From contig CANXME010000106.1 of the NCBI GenBank assembly GCA_948144175.1, forward strand, positions 2,294,001 through 2,358,000: a DNA stretch of 64,000 nt. Direction: 5' to 3'. The position numbers and the translations under genes were made by a program. Numbering within the stretch: the first letter of the stretch is position 1; each line of letters starts with the position of its first letter. Positions 10,512-20,042 of the stretch are shown here, one piece after another. The stretch is from Closterium sp. NIES-65. Its lineage: Eukaryota > Streptophyta > Zygnematophyceae > Desmidiales > Closteriaceae. The notes beneath the pieces are model-generated. The model did not search any database. It was not told the DNA's origin and saw only the letters and a program-made list of their open reading frames with translations.

Positions 10512-10597
10512 ATGAGAATACCTTGCTCGGTGTGCGGGATGAGGGAGGCGAGGGTGTGGGCTTTCCACACCTCAGCGGCTTCCTGGCATGCAACTCC
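10512..10597 (-). repeat. Intronic copy of the end of the motif II exon, with its own splice-like borders
   Basis: An in-frame diverged duplicate of the end of the 10829-10621 exon: EAAEVWKAHTLASLIPHTEQ followed by GILIG, preceded by a possible acceptor (ttgcatgccag) and followed by ctcatag|gtatgc. The reading frame and donor are kept although many residues differ, so an alternative or mutually exclusive exon is possible. Plain tandem duplication is the simpler reading. Confidence 0.7.
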
Positions 10598-10620
10598 AGC
10601 CCCAACAGCCCATGGTATAC

Positions 10621-10829
10621 CTATGAGAATGACGTGCTGGGTCTGTGGGGTGAGCGACGTGAAGATGTGCGCCTCCAGCACCTCAGCGGCCTCCTCCACA
10701 ATGATCATGCGCGGGCTGAGCGTTGAGATGAGGCGCTGCATCTTGGCGACCCCGGACGTGGTCATGCCCACAACCTGCGCCCTCCTCAGCACCTGCAGAT
10801 CCTCCACCTGTTGTAGCTCGCTGCGCTCC
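10621..10829 (-). pseudogene. ZNFX1-like gene, exon with helicase motifs Ia-II (VGMTTSG, VEEAAEVLEAHI)
   Basis: The exon is 209 nt, opening after ggtgag and closing at ctcatag|gtatac, fully in frame. It encodes VEDLQVLRRAQVVGMTTSG and then MIIVEEAAEVLEAHIF, ending HVILI plus the first base of Gly. EEAAE is the DExx-type motif II variant seen in ZNFX1 helicases (coordinates Mg-ATP). The phase fits the next exon, so that ILI-GDH is made across the intron. Confidence 0.88.
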
Positions 10830-10936
10830 CTCACCTTCCTTTACGTTTACTCACATGCACGTGCAAGCCACATGCAAACCAGGGAACACACATGACCAAG
10901 CCAGAACATTGCCTTGATGCCATTTTTGAAACGTGC

Positions 10937-10980
10937 ACGTTTTCCACCTGCTTCATCTCGCTGCAATCCCCCACCTTCCT
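10937..10980 (-). repeat. Intronic copy of the 5' edge of the 10829 exon
   Basis: On the minus strand, aggaaggtgggggattgcag followed by cgagatgaagcaggtgga mirrors the acceptor and first bases of the exon at 10829 (aggaaggtgagggagcgcag, then cgagctacaacaggtgga). The copy lies about 130 bp upstream, in the intron. Confidence 0.65.
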
Positions 10981-11094
10981 GCAAGCTTGCACGTGCCATA
11001 AACACACACACGCGCGCACATACCACCTCGTCCGCCCACCTCTACCACCTACATTCAACACGAGCACCACCGCCAGCACCACCACCACCAGCAC

Positions 11095-11165
11095 ATACTC
11101 TTCGAGTGATTCTCCACCTCTGCCTCGTTAACAACAGTGGCGGTGGCGGTGGCAGTGGCGCGCAC
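11095..11165 (-). repeat. Intronic copy of the 3' edge of the 11282 exon
   Basis: On the minus strand this stretch resembles the end of the preceding exon and the start of its intron: an Ala/Thr-rich run, then gaggcagaggtggag, then sequence like the donor side (atgtgctggtg). It is roughly 60-70% alike by eye over about 60 bp, at a distance of about 170 bp. Confidence 0.5.
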
Positions 11166-11281
11166 CGCCTCCATCCGGAACCCGGATTCATTAAATCAGG
11201 CGTGCCAATGCGATCACCACCACCAGAGCGCCCTTCACACCGCCAGCACCACAATTCACACCACACCAGCACGGGCCATAC

Positions 11282-11520
11282 CTGGCATACTTGTCCACCT
11301 CAGCCTCGATGGCAGCAGCAGCGGTGGCTTGCACCTCCCCCAGCTTCCTCCTCTCCCGCCCGCTCGTTGCCCACGGGTCCGCCAATCCCAGCAGCTCCCC
11401 CTGTGGTCACTCGCCTCATCCACCTCCACTCCCACCCACTCCTCCTCCTCTTCCTCCTCCTCCTCCTCCTCCTCCGCCTCCTCCCCCTCATCTTCCCCCA
11501 TGCTCCTGTGCGCCTGTCTG
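11282..11520 (-). pseudogene. ZNFX1-like gene, acidic and alpha-helical exon before motif II
   Basis: An acidic Glu run (about 11440-11480) leads into LADPWATSGRERRKL and IEAEVDKYAR, ending at a donor gccag|gtatgg at 11282. The W...ER..L...W-type helical segment ahead of the VGMTT motif is what ZNFX1-family helicases have here. The acidic part and the helical part are in different frames, separated at a run of five G. This is either a real slip or an assembly homopolymer error. The 5' limit is not determined. Confidence 0.5.
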
Positions 11521-12039
11521 CTGCCTTCATTCCCCCTGATACCTTCGTTCCCCCCGCTGCCTTGGTTTCTCCAGCTGTCAGCACCACCACGGGTTCATCA
11601 GTGTGTGGGCCTCGCCTGCTGTTGTGAACGCTCAAGTCATCAAATGCATGTGAGAGCTCGTCTTCCACACCGAGCAGTGCTCCTCCTGCCCCTCCTGCCC
11701 CTCTTCCCCCTCTCTCCCATCCCTCCCCTTGAGGTTGAAAGGCCTCGCTTCCATCGGATCCAGTTGCTCTGACCCACTTGCTGGTGAAAGAACCGCAAGG
11801 GGTCCAAAGAAACGAGCGGAGGTGGGAAGGAAAGGAACCCCCAGGGGATGTTTTATGTTTTGACATGTTCGCTTGTCTCACCTATAGCCATACCCAGATC
11901 AAGAGTCGGCAGTCAAACCGAAGGACTTCATGGCGATTTTGAGGCAATTGTTGCCACACGAGCAGAATAGAACGGTGATAAAGGCCACAAGTGGGAGGCT
12001 CTGTTTCATGGAAAGAGAAATTGACGGAAGAGAAACTTA

Positions 12040-12336
12040 AACTACAACCAGGTCATCCCAGACAGAGGTGATTTGCAACCGCTCCCATCCTTGCATCATT
12101 GAGCGCCACATAGGGCTCCACCTGCGCCCCGCCATCACCACCCATCCACGCACCTGAAACCCGTCTCTGTCTGCTGTGGTGGTGGGGTGCAGCAAGTGGA
12201 AGAAAACAGAGTGGTTGGCCATGAGGTGGGCCACGATGGAGCGCCACGTGATAGCCGCTGTGTTGCTGCTGCGCTGCTGCATAGCGTCGCTGTACGTGCC
12301 TATCACTTCCTCCACCTCGCCCAGCTTGTTGTGCAC
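12040..12336 (-). pseudogene. ZNFX1-like gene, N-terminal helicase-region exon
   Basis: The acceptor is ...cgacctacaag before 12336. The open frame reads VHNKLGEVEEVIGTY, then ITWRSIVAHLMANHSVFFHLL, then a DRDGF motif. In ZNFX1 proteins a W..L...L...H....H.....DEDGF segment lies between the helicase start and motif Ia, and this fits it. A possible donor follows at DGFQ (gtgcgt, near 12150); past that point the frame may be intronic. The right-hand acceptor and left-hand donor are my reading by eye. Confidence 0.65.
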
Positions 12337-12483
12337 CTTGTAGGTCGAGTGCCGATATGCTGCTCACGCACGCGCACGCACACACAACAGAAGAATACAT
12401 GCATACACATATGAGCCCATATCTAGCAAGTACAGGGCGAAAGGCTTCAGTTTTAAGGCGTTCCGAAGCTCAAAGGGACATGC

Positions 12484-12511
12484 CTCCAACTCGCCCAGCA
12501 TAATGTGCATC
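12484..12511 (-). repeat. Intronic copy of the 5' edge of the 12336 exon
   Basis: Read on the minus strand, atgcacattatgctgggcga resembles the first bases of the exon at 12336 (gtgcacaacaagctgggcga), 175 bp away. In translation it gives MHIMLGELEA against VHNKLGEVEE. It could be mistaken for an extra exon, and it is one of several exon-edge copies in this gene. Confidence 0.6.
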
Positions 12512-12554
12512 TCGGCTGTTCACAAGCACGTGACCCAGGGACATCTGCAGGTCT

Positions 12555-13127
12555 ATGTGGCAGCTGCTGGTGGTGCCTTGGGGCAAAGGGAGTGATGCTC
12601 AGGGGGGGTGCAACGCTGTAGGTTCTGAGGAGATGAAGGTTTTAGCAAGGGGAGGTGCAATGGACTGGACTACAGCCCACCATTGCCTCGAGCACATTGC
12701 TATGCCCGCACTGCAGCAACTGCACAAGGAGGAAGGGGTTAAGGGGCTGAAACTAGTAGTTGAAGAAGCAACCCACAAGTGTGTAACTTGCCTTTTGAGC
12801 AAGTTCACTCGGTTCCTACTCCATCCAGCGGCAGGTGGCGACAAGAAACTGCTGAAGCTAGTGCATATGGATGTGGTGGGCCGCTATTGGTGCTAGGGAA
12901 GCGTGGTGAGAAGTTCTTTCTCACCATTGGCAGAGGAGTGGGCTGGTGAGGAGATTGCAATGGCACACGAGGAGGAGAGTGCAATAGAGCTCCCCATGGT
13001 CAAGAGTGTGGAGCCAATAGCTGAGCCTGAAGAACCCCATCCTATAACACAAGTGATCCCCCCACTCTCCCCCAAAGGAGAACCCAAACCAAACCCCAAC
13101 CCACAGGACGGACTTTCTCACCTATGA
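12555..13127 (+). pseudogene. Copia fragment: GAG-pre-integrase region and linker (fossil)
   Basis: The first part (about 12660-12890) reads HHCLEHIAMPALQQLHKEEG, then CVTCLLSKFTRF, then LVHMDVVG: the H-H-C-C region and first integrase residues of a copia polyprotein, closest by eye to element E in this window. The second part (12903-13127) is an acidic, proline-rich linker of the kind found after integrase. The core of integrase between them is missing. It is an internally deleted, ordinary copia remnant. Confidence 0.75.
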
Positions 13128-13152
13128 TGACGCGGCAGATGCGAGCTGTCGC

Positions 13153-13519
13153 TGTGACGGGATCGAATTTCCACTCGAGAATGTTGCACTAAAGGTGAGT
13201 ACAAGGCGTATTTATACTCAAAAATACATAGAAACAACAGATAATCCGAACCTTCGGGAACGCGCTCTTCTACAATAGATAATCACAAGTGCGCATAAGC
13301 ACGCAAGCCCATTGGCACATTGGATTATGGCAAGATTACGCCTTGTATAATGTAAACGTCGGTGCCGAAAATACAGAATAAGTGAAACAATCGGAAAGCT
13401 CTAGAAAATAGAATAGTAGTTGGATTGAGGTGAAATAAAGTGCAAATGAAAGAGGAAGATAAGGAGAGTAGTAACAATAGGGAAATGAGAAATATGTCGA
13501 ACATCGATGTACTCTCACA
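13153..13519 (-). repeat. 3' LTR of Gypsy-G
   Basis: On the plus strand it starts TGTGACGGG and ends CTCTCACA, giving TGTGA...TCACA inverted termini over 367 bp. A strong polypurine tract abuts it on the element side. It is AT-richer than its surroundings. The partner LTR is not in the window. Confidence 0.75.
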
Positions 13520-13529
13520 CTTCCCCCCC

Positions 13530-14505
13530 TCGAGGCTAGGTGGTAGATGTAACACCCTGCTTGACAAGATAGTCGCGGAAAGAACGTCGGGTGTTACTCA
13601 TGTCTTCTTCACAGACCCAGCTATCCTTAGAAGGATCATAGCCCTTCCAGCGTATGAGGAACTCTAGGGCGCCATGCTAACGACGACGATGTGCATGCAC
13701 AGATTAAACCTCGTACTCAGGTTCATCATTCACAAGGACTGGAGGCGGTGGCGGAGGTTGGCGTCCCGTGTACAGCTTATTTGAATCCTAATAGGGTTGA
13801 AGAAGCTGCACGTGGAAGGCGTTATGAATCTTCTAAGTAGCTGGTAGGCGCAAGCGGAATGTGGCTGGAGTGACCTGCTCTTCTACGAGGAAAGGTCTGC
13901 AAAAGCAAGGTCGCAACTTGGATGGAAGGTGACGGAGGTTGAGGTTGCATGTGTCGAGAAGCACGTGGTCACCAACCGCAATGGTATGATCACAGCGATG
14001 GCGATCGGCCGAGCGTTTCTGTGAAGACTGTATGTCCTGCAGGCGCTTGTGTGACCGATCCTAAAGCTACTGCATTGTGGTAACGAAGTCGTGCGCGGGC
14101 TGGACAGTTGCAGGCACTATCGGCTGTTGTGGAGTTAGTGGATGTTGTCTGTAACAGAGGAAGAATGGGGTCTCTCCTGTTGCGGCATGCTTTGCATTAT
14201 TGCAGGCGAAATCCAACATGGATAAATGCAAGTCCCACTTGCTAATGTTGTCCTTGCATGCTGCGCATAAGAGTTCTTCCACAATCTGGTTCAAGCGCTC
14301 TGTCTGCCCATCGGTCTAGGGATGATATGCACATGACATCGCTATGCGTGTCTCCATGAGTGACATGAGCTATTTCCAGAACTTGCTAGTAAACTTGGGG
14401 TCCCTGTCGGATATAAGGGTTGTTGGGATCCCGTGCTGTGAGATGATGTGTTTGATGAATAGCTGTGCCGTTTCCTCAGTGCGTGCGGTTATATGTGTCG
14501 ACAAA
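13530..14505 (-). pseudogene. Gypsy-G integrase C-terminus and chromodomain (fossil)
   Basis: Read from the right: HIISQHGIPTTLISDRDPKF (integrase core, about 14460-14400), MNQIVEELLCAACKDNISKW (14294-14235), FACNNAKHAATGETPFFLCY, then a chromodomain near 13560-13675 with EFLIRWKGYDPS and SWVCEEDMSNTRRS. Chromodomain plus this integrase defines plant and algal chromoviruses, whose chromodomain directs integration to heterochromatin. The coding is interrupted several times. Confidence 0.85.
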
Positions 14506-17500
14506 GAGGTGTCGGTGCGCAGAAACATCGACGGGTTGGCAGTAGAAGGAGCAAACCCAAGAGCCGCAAGTGTAGTCCTCAGTGTGTCGTGCCACTCACG
14601 GGGCGCCTGGCGGAGACCGTAGACTAGCCACCGGAGGCTCCACTGGGTACCAGGGGGAAACGACCCAGTGAAGCCAGGAGGGCGACGCAGCCAGATCTCC
14701 TCGTGCAGGCTGCCCTGCAGGAAAGCTATGCTGAAGTCAAGAGAGTGAAGCTCGTAGTCTTGATGGGCAGCTATGTGCAGCAACACCCAAAGCGTGGTCA
14801 TCTTCGGGGTGGGAGAGAAGGTCTGAAAGTAGTCAACTCCCTGCCGCTGACTGAAGCCTCGAGCCACGTAACGCGCCTTGAAGACAGGCGGAGAACGTGG
14901 CGGCCGCTTCACCCTGAAAATCCACATGCCACTGACGATGTTCGCCCTAGGTGGGGGAACCTCGTCGACGTAGGTGCCTGTGGACTTCCGAGAAGCCATC
15001 TCTGCGTCCATGGCTGACTGCCACTGAGAGGAGTAGGGACCCTCGATCGCCTCAGCGTACGATCGAGGAGCCGGGATGTCTAGTGCATCCGGGTCTCCCT
15101 CCGGGGCAATCAGCGTGGACACGAGATGAGGCAAAGCAACAGCAAAACAGTGGAACTCCTCCTGCCTGTCCTCAAGGACGTCCGTGCTAAGAGTACACTC
15201 ACACCCGACGGACGGAGGACAGACAAACTCAGACTCAGCAACAAGACTAGCAGCGTAGTCTAGACGAGAGCGAGCAGCAAAGTTGACAAGCTCGGCAACT
15301 AGGGCCGACGCAGCAATGGACTCAAAGGAAGGGTAAGTGACAATAGTAGCCAAGAGACGCGTGACAGTAGGACTGGCAGCACGAAGAGAGTCAGACTCCG
15401 GGTCAGCAAGAGAAGGAAGAGAGGACTCTGCAGGAGACGGCAATGGGACACGCAGAGAAGCAGTGGAAGGACGCAGTGCCATCTGGTGTGTGCCTGGGAC
15501 CGCGGGAGGACGCGGACGCGGAGCACAACGACTAGTGTGAGCAGCACGAACAGGCGACACAGGACGAGACGCAGGCTTACGACGCTCGGCAAGACCTCCA
15601 GTAGGACAAGTGTAGGGAGAAGGAGCAGGTAGGGGGGAGGCGGGCTGTAACTGTGACTGCGACTGGACAGGCTGTGGACACTCTAAGGGAGGAGCAGGAC
15701 CAGTAGAGGGCGGGAGACCAAGAACCTGCTTAAGGAGCATAACGAAGTACGGCCTTGGCCGCGGAGCGCCTCTAGAACCAGCAAGTACGGCACGAGTACC
15801 CCCAGCGGCAGCACCAGCGCCAGCAGAACCTCCAGCTCGAACAGCGCCAACTCCAGTACCCTCAGACGCACCAGTGCCAGCATAACCACTAGCGCCAAAA
15901 ACACCCCCAGCAGCTCCAACTCCAGCAGCTCCAGCAGCTCCAACAGCACCAACTCCAGCAGGACCGGCAGCTCCAGTACCGCCATTAGCTCCAGCAGTAC
16001 CTCCAGCAGGACCAGCTCCAGCAGACCCAGCAGCACCCCCAGTCCCGGCAGCTCCAGTACCGCCAGTACGAGCACCTTCGGGACCCGCAGCAACAGTAGC
16101 ACCTCCAGCTCCTGCAGCACGGCTCCAGCGCCGGGCAAACCACTCGCGCAGCTCCCGTGGAGGGAGTGGCTCCAGCCTTGACGAAGCACCGCGAGAGGCC
16201 ACACGAGCAGACCCAGCACCCCCAGGCTCCATACCTCCAAGCTCAGCACCCCCAGGCTCAGCACCCCCAGACTCAGCACCCCCAGGCTCCACACCCCTGG
16301 ACTCAGCACCCCCAGGCTCCGCACCGTCAGACTCAGAACCTTCAGACCCGGCACCCGCAGGCTCAGCACCTCTAGCAGCACCAGAGTGAACAGCTACCTC
16401 GACAGGCTCGACTGCGTCTTCCTGGGACACACCTGACGGGGCAGGACCCTGAGGTGGGAGGGGGTCTACTGGGGGAGGACCTGGCGCAAGGAAGAGCGTC
16501 AGCGGGGGGAGGGGCGCACTTCAGTAGGGGAAGAGACGGTAGTAAGGCACCGACTCGTCAAAGGTGACGTCCTGGGAGGACAGAACACCGTGCGAGGTGG
16601 GGTGGTAAAACTGCCACCCAGGCGCGTCAGGGGGGAAGCCAAGGAAGACGCAGAGAACAGCACGGGGGGACAACTTGTCCGCAGACAAGTCGCGGACAAA
16701 CGCCCGAGATCCCTAGACTCGAAACGCAGACGCATCGCCAACCTTCCTCGTCCACCGCAAGGTGGGGGAGGTCTCCCCAAGGCTGAAGGTTGAGCTGATG
16801 CGCGGCGTATTGAACCGCAAACGGCCACAGAAAATGGGGGGCAGCCGCATGGATCATGGACGTACGAGCGACGTCCATGACCATGCCAATGCGGCGCTCA
16901 GCAATCCCATTTTGCTGGGGAGAGGCCGCAAGCGTTAAGGTCTGGCGGATGCCTTGTGCACGACAGAAGGCTCCTAGACGGGCAGAGGAAAACTCCCCGC
17001 CTCTGTCAGAGTGCAGACGCAGAACAGGAAAGTCCGAGCCGAAACTCTCTCTGAGCTGGAGACGAGCTGCGCGGATCCAGTCGATTAGCACCTTAGTGAC
17101 GTCGCCCTTACTGCGCAAGGGGAAGACTGTGGTGTAACGCGAGTAGTCGTCAACCACCAACAGGAAGTTACGCTCGTGACCCTGGCCACGGACGCGGGCC
17201 GGGCCCCACACGTGCTGTAGATCAGCTCTACTCACCAAGTTCGTAGAGAACGAGGGGAGGTAGAGACCTGACAGGGTGCTAGAGGGGGCTGCCGGGCACG
17301 GTAAGACAGTGGAGAAGCTAGCAAGGACAGGACCCCCAGAGGGGTCCGCCAGGGAGACCGCAACCGGCCGACTAAGTGGTGTAAGCGTGGTGCGATCTCG
17401 AAAGAAGGAGCGGGAAGCACCCGAGTCAAGGGTGAAGGTGTGGAAAGCCTGAGTCGACGTGGTACGTGAGAGAGCAGACTCACCAGCACGTGGGGCAGCA

Positions 17501-18978
17501 AACGCACTAGCACCTAGAGCAGCAGCCTTACCAGCACCTAGAGCAGCAGCCTCAATGCCCGGTTCAGGCGGAACATATAGGTAACAGTCACCCTCAACAC
17601 TATCAAACACAGCATACATGGCAGCAAGAATCACATTATAATCAAGATCAAAGATAGGAACCCCCGTCCTAGACAACTCTCCCCAGCGAGGGATCTCAGA
17701 TGCCTCAGGGAACTGGTGACGCCACGCGATTGTCTGGCGGCCGAAGCAGCGCTGGATGGAGTGCGGGCCCCCGCACTTCTCACCAGCGCGGTCGCCGGTA
17801 CGGAGGACGTAGGTGCAGGTACCAATACCCCCACCGCGCTGACGCCCAGCGTACCACTCATGAAGCTGTTGAGGGGACAGGGTCTCGACATTGCGCTGCT
17901 GCTGCTGGCGCGGACCACCACCGGATCCACTCCTCTGCGCAGAGCCGCGATCAGCTCCACCGCTACCACCGCCGCCTCCGCCACCTTCGCCGCCTCCGCC
18001 ACCTCCGCCGCCTTCGCCACCTCCGCCGCCTCCGCTCCCTCCGCCACCGCCGACGCCTCCTCCGCCTCCACTGCTGCCACCGGCACTTCCAACCCCGCCA
18101 CCACTCCCACCACCACCCCCACCCCCTCCACTGCCTCCACCACCACCTCCACTGGCCCCGCCAGCCCCTCCAGCGCCCTTGCCCCCCTTGCCTTTGCCGG
18201 TGCTGCGTCTCCTGCTACGGGTAGACGCAGCGCCGACCGACTCGAAACCAACAAGGTCGGCCGCAGCAGTAGAAGCAAAAGAGGGCAAGAGGGGGAAAGG
18301 GGAACACCCCTCAAAGAGGGGGGTGCGAGGGTCACCACGAGAGGCTCCTACAGCGACTATCCTCTTCTCTGCTGCTAGGAGACACTCCTCAATTAGGTCA
18401 ACGGTGAGTGTGGTGGGGCAAACTGAGAGGAAGTGGTCCCTGACTAAGCCAAGGGAGTTAGGGAGCCGGGTGACTATGTAGTAGAGGGTGATGTACATGG
18501 GGGGGGGGGGGGGGGGGTTCTTGGCACAGAACTCAGCAGGAAGTGCAGCGCGGTAGCGAGTGTCACTAGTGCGAAGGTGCGTAATGAGGTCAGCGATTGT
18601 GGGAAAGGCAGCAAGGTCAGGGAACAGGTACGGCAGCATGAGTCGGCTCAGCGCAGGAATGGCAGGGGAAGAGTAGCGTGCAACTACAGCGTTGTACAAG
18701 GTCTTAGCACTCTTGTACTGGCTAAAGTGCGCACGCTCAGTGGTTGGTAAGTGGCGACGCACAAGAAGACGGGCAGCAGCATTGCGTGTGGCCCACTATG
18801 AGCAAACAGTGCTGTCAGCAGTACCACGCGGGGCAGGAGAGGCACCAGAGGTGAGATCGAACAGGGAGAGTCCGTTTGTCCTATCGCACTGTAGGAACAG
18901 CTGGAGGTCATCGACCCAGACCTCAAAGTCAACAACACGACCCTCAGCATCAAAGGTAAGGACATTGGGGGTAGCCAT
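14506..18978 (-). pseudogene. Copia-B1 Gag-Pol coding region (fossil)
   Basis: It starts MATPNVLTFDAEGR (18978). Gag capsid region follows, then a long Gly-rich run (about 17930-18190), an unusual Cys/His module (RTGDRAGEKCGGPHSIQRCF near 17760-17820), protease motif FTLDSGASRSFF near 17410, integrase with LLVVDDYSRYTTV near 17130-17170 and HSDRGGEFS near 17005, an Ala/Gly-rich hinge (15780-16380), and RT motifs KARYVARGFSQRQGVDYFQT near 14870 and HSLDFSIAFLQG near 14735. About four or five interruptions. Confidence 0.9.
16200..16380 (-). repeat. 15-bp repeats in the Copia-B1 hinge
   Basis: Tandem copies of a cccaggctcagcacc-like 15-bp unit encode GGAEPGGAES-type pentapeptides between integrase and reverse transcriptase. 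The same hinge repeat recurs in B2b, B3, B4 and B5 with different copy numbers. Confidence 0.85.
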
Positions 18979-19085
18979 GACTGTAGTGGCCTAGCAGGGA
19001 GTGATCTCACTAGTCGGAGTAAGTAGGGCCGGGGCGCCCCGGTAGGAATAGTAGCGGCTCGACGGCAGGGCGGCTTTGCAGCTCT

Positions 19086-19770
19086 GATGCTGGGCGGCTC
19101 GGCGGTTCGGCTACTGGGCGGCTCGGCGGCTCGGCTGTTGGGCGGCTCGGCTCTCGGGCGGCTCGGTGGCTCGGTTGCTGGGCGGCTCGGCGGCTCGGCT
19201 GTTGGGTGGCTCAGCTGCTGGGTGGCTTGGCGGCTTGGTGGCTCAGCTGCTGAGCTGCTGGGCGGCTCAGCGGTGAAGGGGCTGGTAGAGGCGGCAACGG
19301 GGTCGGTAGAGGCAGCGACGGGGCCGGGAGAGGCGGCGATGGGGCCGCTAGGGGCGGCGACGGGGTCGCGTAGGGAGGGGAGCGGCGACGGGGCCGCTAG
19401 GGGCAGCTACGGGGCCGCGTAGGGGCGGCGACGGGGCCGCGTAGGGGCGGCGATGAGGCCGCGAAGGGGCGGCAACGGGGCCGCGTAGGGAGAGAGGCGG
19501 CGACGGGGCCGCTAGGGGCAGCGACGGGGCCGCTTAGGGGTGGCGACGGGGCCGCTAGGGGCGGCGACGAGGCCGCGTAGGGGCGGCGACGGGGCCGCGT
19601 AGGGGCGGCGACGGGGCCGCGTAGGGAGAGAGGCGGCGACGGGGCCGCTAGGGGCAGCAACGGGGCCGCTAGGGGCGGCGACGGGGCCGCGTAGGGGCGG
19701 CGACGGGGTCGCTAGGGGCCGCGAAGGCCTGGAAGTGCGGCTACGGGGCCGCTAGGGGCGGCACGAGGGG
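19086..19770 (-). repeat. GC-rich tandem repeats in the Copia-B1 leader
   Basis: Two blocks: ggcggctcggcggctcggct-like units (about 19086-19280), then ggcgacggggccgctagggg-like units (about 19300-19770). They lie between the primer site and Gag. Open frames in them are compositional artefacts. Confidence 0.9.
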
Positions 19771-19917
19771 CCGTGGGAGGGGCCTCTAAGAGACCTTGAC
19801 AGAAGGGTGGCCCACAAGGCGCGCCTCGGGCAAGAGCGACTGGCGCTCCGGTCAGAAAAAAAAAAATTAGTGGTGGGCTCAAGGAAGCGTTCCCACTAGG
19901 GAACCTGCTCTAGACCA

Positions 19918-20042
19918 TGTGAAGAAATGAGGAATGAATGAACTAGCACAAGGTTGGGTACAAGTAGGAAACCCTAGGAAACTGTACCCCATAGTGTCTA
20001 CCCCACTATACCCTAGACAAGCTATATGATATTAGTTTGACA
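19918..20042 (-). repeat. 5' LTR of Copia-B1
   Basis: TG...CA ended, 125 bp, followed on the element side by ctagagcagg, a degenerate form of the initiator-Met tRNA primer site seen intact in B5. It shares the ccactata and gggttgta-type blocks with the other Copia-B LTRs. Confidence 0.85.

Larger units (their letters stand above)
8478..12336 (-). pseudogene. ZNFX1-like SF1 RNA helicase / NFX1-type zinc-finger gene, partial or degraded
   Basis: This is the only host gene supported here. On the minus strand, short exons with GT-AG introns encode, in order, an N-terminal ZNFX1-type segment, SF1 helicase motifs (VGMTTSG, VEEAAEVLEAHI, QRHMRPEI, ITILTPYVGQLLKLR, TIDN/FQGEES, NVLLSRAKHGMYII), and one NFX1-type Cys/His finger. 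ZNFX1 relatives (C. elegans ZNFX-1, S. pombe Hrr1) act with RNA-silencing machinery on RNA; a similar role here is inference. Problems: one exon has an in-frame stop and two G-run frame slips; motif III lacks LQLRPK; no first zinc finger or linker is found; no start codon region or walker-A exon is seen. It is either a decaying copy or a live gene with assembly errors. The exons are listed separately. Confidence 0.8.
13153..14505 (-). mobile_element. Gypsy-G 3' part, Ty3/gypsy chromovirus-like fossil
   Basis: This is the 3' end of a minus-strand gypsy element: integrase C-terminal region, chromodomain, polypurine tract (cctcgagggggggaag) and LTR. It stops abruptly at about 14505 against Copia-B1. 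A gypsy gag start lies on B1's other side (20043-20381), but protease, reverse transcriptase and RNase H are nowhere between. Either insertion was accompanied by deletion, or two gypsy copies are involved. Broken. Confidence 0.85.
14506..20042 (-). mobile_element. Copia-B1, 3'-truncated Ty1/copia element
   Basis: A member of the dominant Copia-B family in reverse orientation: 125-bp 5' LTR (19918-20042), primer-site remnant, GC-rich leader (about 18980-19900), Gag from 18978, protease, integrase and the beginning of reverse transcriptase. It ends inside reverse transcriptase at about 14506, where gypsy integrase sequence starts; RNase H and the 3' LTR are missing. Several breaks. The relation to Gypsy-G pieces on both sides suggests insertion into G with later loss. 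Confidence 0.88.

Noticed and set aside
12420-12560. An upstream coding exon (MHIMLGELEACPFELRNALK ...)
   Set aside because: Its first part is better explained as an intronic copy of the exon start at 12336; no independent family match.
17700-18481. Long Pro-, Ala- and His-rich frames opposite Copia-B Gag (also near 29600-30270 and 58800-59350)
   Set aside because: They are the antisense of the Gly-rich Gag tract; low complexity, no independent evidence.
18498-18518. A 20-base G run as a possible G-quadruplex control element
   Set aside because: On the coding strand it is a Pro run in Gag (NPPPPPMYITLYY); the length varies among copies and is likely sequencing-prone.
19086-19660. Open frames of repeated GGSAARLLGG or PVAAPTRPRR in leader repeats (also 31380-31870, 60180-60660)
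   Set aside because: By-products of GC-rich tandem repeats whose unit often is a multiple of three.
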